Shown here: positions 1-7,805 of the stretch, piece after piece
Position numbering within the stretch: position 1 is the stretch's first letter
Layout of the letters: every line of letters starts with the position of its first letter
NCBI GenBank assembly: GCA_040755535.1
Contig: JBFMAV010000025.1
Location: 1-56,173 of the forward strand
Length of the DNA stretch: 56,173 nucleotides
DNA from: Aquabacter sp040755535
Lineage (GTDB): Bacteria > Pseudomonadota > Alphaproteobacteria > Rhizobiales > Xanthobacteraceae
Direction: 5' to 3'
Notes under the pieces: generated by a model
Database searches by the model: none
What the model saw: only the letters and a program-made list of their open reading frames with translations
What the model was told of the DNA's origin: nothing
Translations under genes and position numbers: made by a program

Positions 1-35
1 CGGTGCGGCGGCCTTTTCTGTGTGCGCCTTGCGCG

Positions 36-557
36 TCAGCGCAGATTGGCGAGGCGACGGTCGCGCCGGCGATCCTGCACCGGCTGGTACGCCATGCGCG
101 CATGCTGCGTGCAGTAGGGCATGCCCGTGGCGCTGCGCGCGCCGCAGAAATAGAAGCCGGACGTGCCGGGCTCGCCGACCGGCCAGCGGCAGGTGCTTTC
201 GGTGAGGTTCATGATGGTGCAGCGCTGCGCGAGCGGCACCACATTGTTCGCCACCGGCTCGGGGGCGGGCGCAGGCGCGCTCTCCACCAGGGCTTCGAAT
301 GCGGGGGCCAGGGCAGTGTTGCCGATGGTCGCCGGACGGTGAGCGGGCCGCGTCGTCGGGGCCGGGGCCTCGGTGCGCGTCTTGCGGGGGCGTGCCGGCG
401 TCGCGCTCTTCACGCGGCCCGACAGACCGAGGCGGTGCACCTTGCCGATGACCGCGTTGCGGGTAATGCCGCCCAGCTCGGCAGCAATCTGGCTGGCGGA
501 GAGGCCTTCGCCCCACAGCCGCTTCAAGAGTTCGACGCGCTCATCATTCCAGCTCAT
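36..557 (-). CDS. gcrA: GcrA cell cycle regulator
   Basis: 173-residue alphaproteobacterial cell-cycle regulator. GcrA works with sigma-70 RNA polymerase at promoters carrying CcrM-methylated GANTC sites. Residues 1-48 form the conserved N-terminal helix-turn-helix, starting MSWNDERVELLKRLW. The linker (about 49-115) is Pro/Ala-rich. The C-terminal block from CRWPVGEP to PYCTQHARMAY carries the family's conserved Cys and His residues. The ATG at 557 has AAGGAGG 7 nt upstream (564-570), so the start is secure. It is divergent from argD across a 485-bp region with five GANTC sites. The family assignment is firm; whether the gene is essential or controlled by methylation here is inferred from relatives. 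Confidence 0.96.
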   Translation of the reverse strand: MSWNDERVELLKRLWGEGLSASQIAAELGGITRNAVIGKVHRLGLSGRVKSATPARPRKTRTEAPAPTTRPAHRPATIGNTALAPAFEALVESAPAPAPEPVANNVVPLAQRCTIMNLTESTCRWPVGEPGTSGFYFCGARSATGMPYCTQHARMAYQPVQDRRRDRRLANLR

Positions 558-885
558 CGTTCTCCTCCTTGACGGAACGTCCGCATCGCCGCCGAGGCGG
601 ACAGGGCCGTCTTATCCGATAGGGGGGCGGATTCCCGAAAGCGGCCGGCTCAGCCTCTTTCGATCCGTCCCCGGCCGCATCTTGCCGACTCCCTCCGCGT
701 GTCCCCGGCGCGCGATCTGCGCGCGGGGCGGTGGGTGCCCGACACCTTTAGGAAACGCGCCGCACGACATATCGTGGTCGGCGAGGGAGAACCTACAATA
801 TGCGCTGACTCACGCACAGAGTCAGAATGGCGCGCCGGTCCGTTTTCCCCAGCTCGTTATGGAATTTTTAACCTTCGGCTTCGTA

Positions 886-913
886 TTGACCGCGCGCGCG
901 CGATCATTAGAAT
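886..913 (+). promoter_or_regulatory. Putative argDF promoter
   Basis: TTGACC at 886-891 and TAGAAT at 908-913 are separated by 16 nt, matching a sigma-70-type alphaproteobacterial promoter. A GANTC site (GAATC, 910-914) overlaps the -10 element. Transcription would begin near 920, about 120 nt before argD. Confidence 0.5.
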
Positions 914-924
914 CCGAGCCGCCG

Positions 925-959
925 GGCCGCCCCCGCATGGGGCGGCCTTTGGCGTTTTT
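925..959 (+). terminator. Terminator-like hairpin in the argD leader
   Basis: A 9-bp perfect stem (GGCCGCCCC at 925-933, GGGGCGGCC at 939-947, 5-nt loop) is followed by TTT and then TTTTT at 955-959. It lies immediately after the putative transcription start. A smaller hairpin (CAACC/GGTTG, 961-974) follows. It could attenuate argDF or end a very short RNA. Confidence 0.45.
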
Positions 960-1042
960 GCAACCTTGCGGTTGTAGAGCCGGCAAAAATATCGGCCGCG
1001 CCGCCCGTGTCATCTGTCCGCCCCCATAGGAGGGCTCTGTCT

Positions 1043-2248
1043 GTGATCACCCCCGTCCTTCCAACCTACGCACGCATCGATCTTGAGTTCGAGCGGGGAG
1101 AGGGCTGCTGGCTCTTCACGACGGACGGGCGACGTTTTCTCGATTTCACCGCGGGCATCGCGGTGAATGTGCTCGGCCATGCCAATCCCTATCTGGTCGA
1201 GGCGCTGACCGCGCAAGCGCACAAGCTCTGGCACATCTCGAACCTGTTCCGCATTCCCGAGGGCGAGCGCCTGGCGCGCCGGCTGATCGACGCGACCTTT
1301 GCGGACACCATGTTCTTCACCAATTCCGGCGCCGAGGCGCTGGAATGCGCCATCAAGACGGCGCGGCGCTATCACCATGCCTGCGGCCGCGAGCGCCCGC
1401 GCATGATCACCTTTGAGGGCGCCTTCCATGGCCGCACGCTCGCGACCATCGCTGCGGGCGGAAACGCGAAATATCTCGAAGGCTTCGGCCCCGATTTGCC
1501 GGGCTTCGATCAGGTGCCGTTTGGCGATATCGCGGCGGTGGAGGCGGCCATCACGCCAGAGACCGGCGCAATCCTCATCGAGCCGATCCAGGGCGAGGGC
1601 GGTGTGCGCGTGCCGCCGCTCGACTTCCTGCGCCGGCTGCGGGCGCTGTGCGACACGCACGGCATGCTGCTGGTGCTGGACGAGGTTCAGTGCGGCGTCG
1701 GGCGCACAGGCCATTTCTTCTTCCACGAAGCGGCCGGCATCCGCCCGGACATCATGTCGGTGGCCAAGGGCATTGGCGGCGGGTTTCCCATGGGCATCTG
1801 CCTTGCCACCGAAGAGGCCGCCAAGGGCATGACGCTCGGCACCCACGGCTCCACCTATGGCGGCAATCCGCTGGCCATGGCGATGGGCAATGCGGTGCTG
1901 GACAAGGTGTTGGAGGAGGGATTCCTCGATCGCGTGCGTCTCGCAAGCTCCCTCTTCAAGCAGCGCCTCGCCGCGCTGAAGGACCGCCACCCGGCCGTCA
2001 TTGCCGAAGTGCGCGGGGAGGGGCTGTTGCTCGGCCTCAAGGCCCATGTGCCGGCGGCCGACCTCGTCGTCGCGCTGCGCGCCGAGGGCATGCTGGTGCC
2101 GGGCGCCGGCGACAATGTGGTGCGCCTCCTCCCGCCGCTCAATGTGAGCGACGAAGAGATCATGATCGCCTGCGACAAGATCGATGCGGCCTGCCGCCGC
2201 CTCGAAGACGATCTCCAGCTCCCCAGCGTGAAGGGAGCCGCGGAATGA
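1043..2248 (+). CDS. argD: Acetylornithine/succinyldiaminopimelate aminotransferase
   Basis: PLP-dependent class III aminotransferase that makes N-acetylornithine in arginine biosynthesis and may also act on succinyl-diaminopimelate for lysine. The GTG at 1043 is chosen because AGGAGGG (1028-1034) sits 8 nt upstream and the protein then starts VITPVLPTYAR, giving a normal 401 residues. An in-frame extension to 1007 has no ribosome-binding site. Visible motifs are TNSGAEALE (PLP phosphate site), LDEVQCGVGRTG, the PLP lysine in VAKGIGGG (about K242), and HGSTYGGNPLA. The stop overlaps the argF start (ATGA), so the two genes are translationally coupled. Confidence 0.95.
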   Translation: MITPVLPTYARIDLEFERGEGCWLFTTDGRRFLDFTAGIAVNVLGHANPYLVEALTAQAHKLWHISNLFRIPEGERLARRLIDATFADTMFFTNSGAEALECAIKTARRYHHACGRERPRMITFEGAFHGRTLATIAAGGNAKYLEGFGPDLPGFDQVPFGDIAAVEAAITPETGAILIEPIQGEGGVRVPPLDFLRRLRALCDTHGMLLVLDEVQCGVGRTGHFFFHEAAGIRPDIMSVAKGIGGGFPMGICLATEEAAKGMTLGTHGSTYGGNPLAMAMGNAVLDKVLEEGFLDRVRLASSLFKQRLAALKDRHPAVIAEVRGEGLLLGLKAHVPAADLVVALRAEGMLVPGAGDNVVRLLPPLNVSDEEIMIACDKIDAACRRLEDDLQLPSVKGAAE

Positions 2249-3171
2249 AGGACAACGGCGTGCGTCACTTTCTCGATCTGACCGAAATTCCCGCCGCGGA
2301 GCTTCGGCGCGTCATCGACCTGTCCAAGGACCTCAAAGCCCAACGCAAGGCGGGCACGGCGGAGCGCCCGCTCGCGGGCAAGTCCCTCGCCATGGTTTTC
2401 GACAAGCCGTCCACCCGGACCCGCGTCTCGTTCGACCTCGCCATGCGCCAACTGGGCGGCGAGACGATCATGCTGACCGGCGCGGAGATGCAGCTCGGGC
2501 GCGGCGAGAGCATCGCCGACACCGCGCGTGTTCTGTCGCGCTTTGTCGATGCCATCATGATCCGCATCCTCGATCATGACGACCTCACGGAGCTGGCGCG
2601 CTACGCCACCGTGCCCGTCATCAATGGCCTCACCCGCGTCTCCCATCCCTGCCAGGTGATGGCGGACGTGCTCACCTTCGAGGAGCATAAGGGGCCGATC
2701 ACGGGCCGCACCGTAGCCTGGACAGGCGACGCCAATAATGTGCTGGCCTCCTGGGTCCATGCGGCCGAGCGGTTCGCGTTCGAGTTGAAGGTTGCGACGC
2801 CCAAGGAATTGTCGCCGCGACAGGCGCTCAAGGATTTCGTCAAGCGCACGAAGGCGAATGTGTCCTTCATGCGCGACCCGGAAAAGGCGGTGGCCGGCGC
2901 GGACTGCGTGGTCACCGACACCTGGGTCTCCATGGGCGACAAGGAAAGCGAGAAGCGTCACAACCTGCTCCAGCCCTATCAGGTCAATCGCGCGCTGATG
3001 TCCCGGGCGGCGCCCGGCGCCATCTTCATGCATTGCCTGCCGGCCCATCGCGGCGAGGAAGTCACCGACGAGGTGATGGACGGCCCGCAATCGGTGGTGT
3101 TCGACGAGGCCGAGAACCGCCTCCACGCCCAGAAGGGCATTCTCGCCTGGTGCTTGGAGGCGCGCGCCTGA
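2245..3171 (+). CDS. argF: Ornithine carbamoyltransferase
   Basis: 308-residue anabolic ornithine carbamoyltransferase, which makes citrulline from ornithine and carbamoyl phosphate. The carbamoyl-phosphate loop STRTR is at residues 56-60 and HPCQVMAD is in the middle. DTWVSMGD contributes the ornithine-binding SMG loop, and HCLPAHRG holds the catalytic cysteine. The ATG at 2245 overlaps the argD stop by 4 nt, so this is the second gene of an argDF operon. Length and all active-site motifs are intact. Confidence 0.97.
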   Translation: MKDNGVRHFLDLTEIPAAELRRVIDLSKDLKAQRKAGTAERPLAGKSLAMVFDKPSTRTRVSFDLAMRQLGGETIMLTGAEMQLGRGESIADTARVLSRFVDAIMIRILDHDDLTELARYATVPVINGLTRVSHPCQVMADVLTFEEHKGPITGRTVAWTGDANNVLASWVHAAERFAFELKVATPKELSPRQALKDFVKRTKANVSFMRDPEKAVAGADCVVTDTWVSMGDKESEKRHNLLQPYQVNRALMSRAAPGAIFMHCLPAHRGEEVTDEVMDGPQSVVFDEAENRLHAQKGILAWCLEARA

Positions 3172-3341
3172 CGGCCCGTGCCGCTGCGCTCGCATGAGGA
3201 CGGATGGGGGTGCCTCTCCCGCACCCGCCCTCAAGCCCCTATATGTGCGGCACGTTTGGCATTTCTTTCCCCGGCGAGGCGGGGCCGCCGCCGGGTCCCG
3301 GCGATCGGACGCCGCTCGCGAGGCCGGGACCGAGGTTCGAC

Positions 3342-4337
3342 ATGGTGAAGGACACGTCTTGGAGCGATAAGCTCGAAGGGCTGGATGATGCAGTCCTTCC
3401 CTTCCAGGTGGATGCGCTCGACATTCGCGGACGGACCGTCCGCCTGGGGCCGGCGTTGGATGCGGTGCTCGCCCACCACAATTATCCCGCTCCGGTGAAG
3501 CGGGTTCTTGGTGAGGCGGTGGCGCTCACCGCTTTGCTCGGCAGTTCCCTGAAGTTCGACGGCCGCTTCATCCTCCAGACCCAGACCGACGGCCCCGTGG
3601 ACATGGTGGTGGTGGATTTCGTCAGTCCCGACAAGATCCGCGCCTATGCCCGCTTCGATGCCGAGGCGCTTGCGCAGGCCGAGGGCGCCAATCACGTGAC
3701 GCCGGCCGCGCTTCTCGGGCGCGGTCACCTGGCCATGACCATCGACCAGGGCCTGTCCGCCAATCGCTACCAGGGCATCGTCGCGCTGGATGGGGAGGGG
3801 CTGGAGGCGGCCGCGCACCAATATTTCCAGCAGTCCGAGCAAATCCCGACCCGGGTTCGCCTTGCGGTCGGCGAGGAGATGCGGGCGGGGGGCGCCCCTT
3901 CATCCTGGCGCGCCGGCGGCCTTTTGGCGCAATTCCTTCCCGAGGATTCCCGCCGCACCGCCCAGGCCGATCTTCATCCTGGCGATGCGCCGGAGGGCAG
4001 TGCGGCCCCCAGCGTGGGCGAGGATGACGCCTGGGTCGAGGCGCAGTCCCTCGTGGGGACGCTGGAAGATGTCGAGCTCATCGACCGCGACCTCTCCAGC
4101 GAGCGCCTCCTCTATCGCCTGTTTCACGAGCGCGGCGTGCGGGTGTTCGAGCCTGTGGCCATGCGCGCCCACTGCACGTGCAACCGCGACCGGGTGAAGG
4201 GCGTGCTCGCGAGCTTCGAGGAAAGCGAGCGGCGCGAGATGGTCCAGGAGGACGGCACGGTCGGCGTCACCTGCGAGTTCTGCGGCCGCACCTACAGCTT
4301 TTCCGCCGAAGAGGTCGTCGGCCACTCCGAGGCCTGA
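3342..4337 (+). CDS. hslO: Redox-regulated chaperone Hsp33
   Basis: 331-residue Hsp33, a cytosolic holdase activated when oxidants release its zinc. The N-terminal substrate-binding domain spans about residues 15-260. The C-terminal redox switch has all four zinc cysteines: CTC at 278-280 and CEFC at 311-314. The ATG at 3342 is preferred over an upstream in-frame start at 3204, because the extra 46 residues are Pro/Gly-rich and not typical of the family. It lies 170 bp after argF on the same strand, the gene order seen in related Hyphomicrobiales, and converges on trkH. Confidence 0.95.
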   Translation: MVKDTSWSDKLEGLDDAVLPFQVDALDIRGRTVRLGPALDAVLAHHNYPAPVKRVLGEAVALTALLGSSLKFDGRFILQTQTDGPVDMVVVDFVSPDKIRAYARFDAEALAQAEGANHVTPAALLGRGHLAMTIDQGLSANRYQGIVALDGEGLEAAAHQYFQQSEQIPTRVRLAVGEEMRAGGAPSSWRAGGLLAQFLPEDSRRTAQADLHPGDAPEGSAAPSVGEDDAWVEAQSLVGTLEDVELIDRDLSSERLLYRLFHERGVRVFEPVAMRAHCTCNRDRVKGVLASFEESERREMVQEDGTVGVTCEFCGRTYSFSAEEVVGHSEA

Positions 4338-4392
4338 GCCATGATGAGCCACGCGGCGGACACGATGCGCTCCGCTGCGTGGGAGCATTGGC

Positions 4393-5892
4393 CTACCGGC
4401 GCCAAAAGCTCGGCAGGAGCAGCACAAGGACAGTGAGGATTTCCAGCCGCCCCAGCAGCATGATGAGGGTCAGGATCCAGATGGCGGGATCCGGAAGCCC
4501 GGCATAATTGCTGGCCGGCCCCACCACAGGGCCGAGGCCGGGACCGGAATTCGACAGGCAGGCGATGGATGCTGAAAAAGCAGAGCGCAGATCAAGCCCC
4601 AGCATATTGAGCAGCACGCCGCCCACCAAGAAGGTCGTGAAATAGAGAAAGAGGTAATTGAGGACCGAGGCGACCACGTCATCCGCCACCGGGGCTTCTC
4701 CGTAACGGATAGGGAAGACGCCGTTGCGGTAGAAGATGCGCTTGAGGTGCTGGCGCAACGCCTTTGCTGCAATGGAAATGCGCATCGCCTTCAGTCCGCC
4801 GGCGGTGGATCCCGTGCATCCTCCCAGGAACAGCAGCACGAAGATCAGCGTGTCCGAGAGCGGCCCCCAATTGGTATAGTCCACCGATATGAGCCCTGTG
4901 GAGGAGACCAGGGACGAAACCGTAAATAAGGCGCTGCGGAATGCAGCCTCTCCTTCCGCTATGCCAAGGACGACCTGAACAGCGAACAACGCGAACGTAA
5001 AGACTAAAACGATCATTAAAAACAGGCGAACCTCGGCGTTGGTGAACAGCCGCGTCACATCGCCAGACAGGGCGCGCACATACAGCGGGAAGGGCAGGCT
5101 CGCCACCAGCATGAAGACGACGGCCACATAGTCCACGGCCGGATTGGCGAATATGCCGAGGGAGGAATCCGAATTGGCAAAGCCCCCACTCGACAAGGTG
5201 GACATGGCCAGGGTCACCGCGTCGAAGGGGCCCATGCCCGCCGCCAGGTAGCAAATGGCGCAGGCGAAGGTCAGGACGACATAGGCGAGCAGAAGTCCCT
5301 TCGCGATCGCCCCCACGCGCGGCAGGAACTTTTCCGACCGGTCCGAGGATTCCGTGCGGAACAACTGCATGCCGCCGATGGACAGCAGCGGCAGAACGGC
5401 GATGGCCAGGACCACGATGCCGATGCCGCCGAACCAATGCAGCAGCGCCCGCCAGATCAGTGTCCCGGGAGGCATCGTGTCGAGGCCCGACATGGCGCTG
5501 GCGCCGGTGGTGGTAAGCCCCGACATGCTTTCGAACATGGCGTCGGTGAAGGAGAGGCGCGCCGGGCCCCAGACGAAGGGCAGGGCGGCGAACACCGCCA
5601 GCACCAGCCACATGCACACCGTAAACAGGAAGGCCTGGCGCAGGTCGAGCTTGCGGATCGGCTCGGCCGAGCGGCCCGAAAGCCACATGAGCACGCCCAC
5701 GAAGATGGTCACCGCCGCCGTGCCGACGAACGCGTCCGCGCCGCTCGACCTTTCCGACAGATCTGCAAGGGCGGGGATCAGCATGCTGGCGCCGAGGCCA
5801 GCGAGGATCAGCCCCAGCGGTCCGGCGATCGGCCGCAGGTCGAGTCCGACGCCCGCCTCCAGAGGCAGGCGCGGTGAGTTGGCAGAGGTCAT
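4393..5892 (-). CDS. trkH: TrkH-family potassium uptake protein
   Basis: 499-residue inner-membrane potassium transporter subunit. Many hydrophobic helices alternate with pore-loop segments, including TTTGASAMSGLD, STLSSGGFANSD, GCTGSTAGG and LSNSGPGLGP. These correspond to the four selectivity-filter repeats of the Trk/Ktr/HKT superfamily. The ATG at 5892 starts MTSANSPRLP; 13 upstream in-frame residues are left out because they would overlap apaG. The apaG stop is only 7 nt upstream, so the pair is probably one transcript. The NAD-binding partner TrkA is not in the window. Confidence 0.93.
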   Translation of the reverse strand: MTSANSPRLPLEAGVGLDLRPIAGPLGLILAGLGASMLIPALADLSERSSGADAFVGTAAVTIFVGVLMWLSGRSAEPIRKLDLRQAFLFTVCMWLVLAVFAALPFVWGPARLSFTDAMFESMSGLTTTGASAMSGLDTMPPGTLIWRALLHWFGGIGIVVLAIAVLPLLSIGGMQLFRTESSDRSEKFLPRVGAIAKGLLLAYVVLTFACAICYLAAGMGPFDAVTLAMSTLSSGGFANSDSSLGIFANPAVDYVAVVFMLVASLPFPLYVRALSGDVTRLFTNAEVRLFLMIVLVFTFALFAVQVVLGIAEGEAAFRSALFTVSSLVSSTGLISVDYTNWGPLSDTLIFVLLFLGGCTGSTAGGLKAMRISIAAKALRQHLKRIFYRNGVFPIRYGEAPVADDVVASVLNYLFLYFTTFLVGGVLLNMLGLDLRSAFSASIACLSNSGPGLGPVVGPASNYAGLPDPAIWILTLIMLLGRLEILTVLVLLLPSFWRR

Positions 5893-5899
5893 GGGGCGC

Positions 5900-6292
5900 T
5901 CAGTTGAGGATGCGCCGCAGATGCGGCGCATCGAGCGAGAAGGCCGGGATCTCGACCGCGAAGGTTTGTCCCGTCTCGGTCAACATGTCATAGCTCCCGC
6001 TCATGAAGCCGGTGGGCGTGCCGAGCGGCACCCCGCTCGTATATTCGAACCGCCCGCCCGGCGGGAGCACGGGCTCCTCGCCCACCACGCCGGCGCCGTG
6101 GACTTCCTCCACATGCCCGCGCGCGTCGGTGATGGTCCAGTGCCGGTGCTTCAGTTGCACGGTGTCGCGGCCGAGGTTCACCACTTCGATGGTGTAGGCC
6201 CAGAAGAAACGGTTCTGGTCCGGGTCGGAGCGTTCCGCGACGAAGCGCGGCGTGGCCGTCACCTGGATCTGGCGGGTCGTCGCCCGGTACAT
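5900..6292 (-). CDS. apaG: ApaG-domain protein
   Basis: 130-residue ApaG (DUF525) protein with a fibronectin-like beta fold and no settled biochemical role. Family signatures visible are YTIEVVNLG, QLKHRHWTITDARG, EVHGAGVVGEEP and GTPTGFMSGSYDM. The ATG at 6292 gives the usual family length; the 56-residue upstream extension is Arg-rich and is read as a shadow. It lies between metZ and trkH on the same strand, with 85 bp to metZ and 7 bp to trkH. Confidence 0.94.
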   Translation of the reverse strand: MYRATTRQIQVTATPRFVAERSDPDQNRFFWAYTIEVVNLGRDTVQLKHRHWTITDARGHVEEVHGAGVVGEEPVLPPGGRFEYTSGVPLGTPTGFMSGSYDMLTETGQTFAVEIPAFSLDAPHLRRILN

Positions 6293-6377
6293 GCGCCGCT
6301 CCCTTTCCCGCGCGTCAAGGCCTCGCGACAGTGAAGCCGCGAAGGCCGCCGGGCGCAACCGTCTGAAGCTGCGATCC

Positions 6378-7580
6378 TCAGACTTTCGCGAGCGCCTGTT
6401 CGATATCGGCGACCAGGTCGCCCACATGCTCCAGCCCGACCGACAGGCGCACGAGGCCATCGGAAATCCCCATCTCGGCCCGCGCTTCCGGCGTGAAGCG
6501 TTGATGGGTGGTGGTCGAGGGGTGCGTCAGCAGGCTCTTGGAATCGCCGAGATTGTTGGAGATGCGGATCAGCCGCAGCGCATTGGCGAAGCGGAAAGCC
6601 CCCTCCTTCCCGCCTTCGACGACAAAGGTCACCAGCGTCCCGCCGCCGCTCATCTGCCGGCGCGCGAGCGCGGCCTGGGGATGGTCGGCGCGGAACGGAT
6701 AGACCACCTTTTCAATTTTGCCATGGCCGGCCAGCGCATCGGCGAGATGGGCCGCGCTGGCCTGCTGGCGCTCCACCCGCAACGCGAGCGTCTCAAGCCC
6801 CTTCAGCATCACCCAGGCATTGAAGGGGGAGATGGAGGGGCCGGTCTGGCGCAGGAAGGTCTGCAAATGGTCGGCGATGAACTTTTCCGAGGCCAGCACC
6901 ACGCCGCCGAGGCACCGCCCCTGCCCGTCGATATGCTTGGTCGCGGAATAGATGACGATGTCCGCGCCGAGCTGCATGGGCTTTTGCAGCAAGGGCGTCG
7001 CGAACACATTGTCCACGATCAGCAGCGCGCCGGCCGCGTGGGCGATCTCGGCCACCGCCGCGATGTCCACCAGGTCCAGCGTCGGGTTGGTGGGGCTCTC
7101 CAGGAAGAACAGCTTGGTGTTGGGCTGCACCGCCGCGCGCCAGGCGGCAAGGTCGGTGCCGTCCACCAGCGTCGTCTGCACATTGAAGCGCGGCAGGAAG
7201 TCTTCCAGGATCCAGCGGCAGGAGCCGAACAGCGCCCGGCCGGCCACGATATGGTCGCCCGCGCGCAGCTGGCACATCAGCGCGGCCTGAACGGCGGCCA
7301 TGCCGGACGCGGTCGCGCGCGCAGCCTCGGCGCCTTCCAACTGCGCCATGCGGGTCTCGAACATGGCGGTGGTGGGATTGCCGTAGCGCGAATAGACGAA
7401 GCCCGGGTCCTCGCCCTTGAAGCGCGCCTCGCAGGCTTCCGCGCTGTCATAGACAAAGCCCTGGGTGAGATAGAGCGCCTCGGAGGTCTCGCCATAGGGC
7501 GAGCGCGTGGTGCCGCCATGCACCAGCAGCGTATCCGGATGGAGCGTGGCCGGATCAGCGGAAATGAAGGAGTGGGCCAA
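6378..7580 (-). CDS. metZ: O-succinylhomoserine sulfhydrylase
   Basis: PLP enzyme of the Cys/Met metabolism family that forms homocysteine from O-succinylhomoserine and sulfide. Features are YSRYGNPT, ASGMAAVQAALM, the PLP lysine in YSATKHIDGQGR (about K215), and the C-terminal SLLTHPSTTTH and RLSVGLEHVGDL blocks. No ATG lies near the expected N-terminus. TTG at 7580 is chosen because GGAGG (7591-7595) lies 10 nt upstream and the product is 400 residues. GTG 7613 and TTG 7628 are alternatives. A SAM-II riboswitch sits upstream, so high SAM should lower expression. Assignment to metZ rather than a close transsulfuration paralogue rests on sequence character and riboswitch context. Confidence 0.93.
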   Translation of the reverse strand: MAHSFISADPATLHPDTLLVHGGTTRSPYGETSEALYLTQGFVYDSAEACEARFKGEDPGFVYSRYGNPTTAMFETRMAQLEGAEAARATASGMAAVQAALMCQLRAGDHIVAGRALFGSCRWILEDFLPRFNVQTTLVDGTDLAAWRAAVQPNTKLFFLESPTNPTLDLVDIAAVAEIAHAAGALLIVDNVFATPLLQKPMQLGADIVIYSATKHIDGQGRCLGGVVLASEKFIADHLQTFLRQTGPSISPFNAWVMLKGLETLALRVERQQASAAHLADALAGHGKIEKVVYPFRADHPQAALARRQMSGGGTLVTFVVEGGKEGAFRFANALRLIRISNNLGDSKSLLTHPSTTTHQRFTPEARAEMGISDGLVRLSVGLEHVGDLVADIEQALAKV

Positions 7581-7649
7581 GGTCTTCGCGCCTCCAACTG
7601 AGGCCGAGGACACGCGGGCGGGGCGCAAGCGCCCGTCTCGTTCCCCGGC

Positions 7650-7704
7650 CTTTTAGCGATTTGTTTTACGTGGCTGCAAGCCGGCCGGCTCAAATGACCA
7701 CGAG
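7650..7704 (-). ncRNA. SAM-II riboswitch
   Basis: Read on the minus strand, the P1 stem CGTGG pairs with CCACG. The loop strand ATTTG pairs with downstream CAAAT to make the pseudoknot, and the conserved segments GCTTGCAGCCACGT and CGCTAAAAGG are present. This matches the SAM-II (metA-type) aptamer found upstream of metA and metZ in alphaproteobacteria. It begins a few nt after the predicted transcription start, as expected for this class. Confidence 0.93.
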
Positions 7705-7712
7705 ACCTTAAG

Positions 7713-7741
7713 CTTAAACCCCACGCGGGCCTTGGCGTCAA
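7713..7741 (-). promoter_or_regulatory. metZ promoter
   Basis: On the minus strand TTGACG (7736-7741) and TTTAAG (7713-7718) are separated by 17 nt. Initiation about 7 nt downstream would start the RNA at the 5' edge of the SAM-II aptamer. Confidence 0.65.
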
Positions 7742-7805
7742 GGGATGCGTCCGTTAAACCGAACGCGGCGGCCAATGGCTCTGGGTCGCCCGGGAGCAGC
7801 GGCGC

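Larger units (their letters stand above)
558..1042. other. Divergent gcrA/argD intergenic region
   Basis: This 485-bp stretch has no convincing ORF. It holds the gcrA ribosome-binding site at its left end, the putative argD promoter and folded argD leader at its right end, and five GANTC sites (630-634, 687-691, 807-811, 819-823, 910-914). GANTC is the CcrM methylation target in this class of bacteria. I see no clear gcrA promoter hexamers. Confidence 0.6.

Noticed and set aside
3204..3341. N-terminal extension of hslO
   Set aside because: The extra residues are Pro/Gly-rich and not part of Hsp33; the ATG at 3342 fits the family length.
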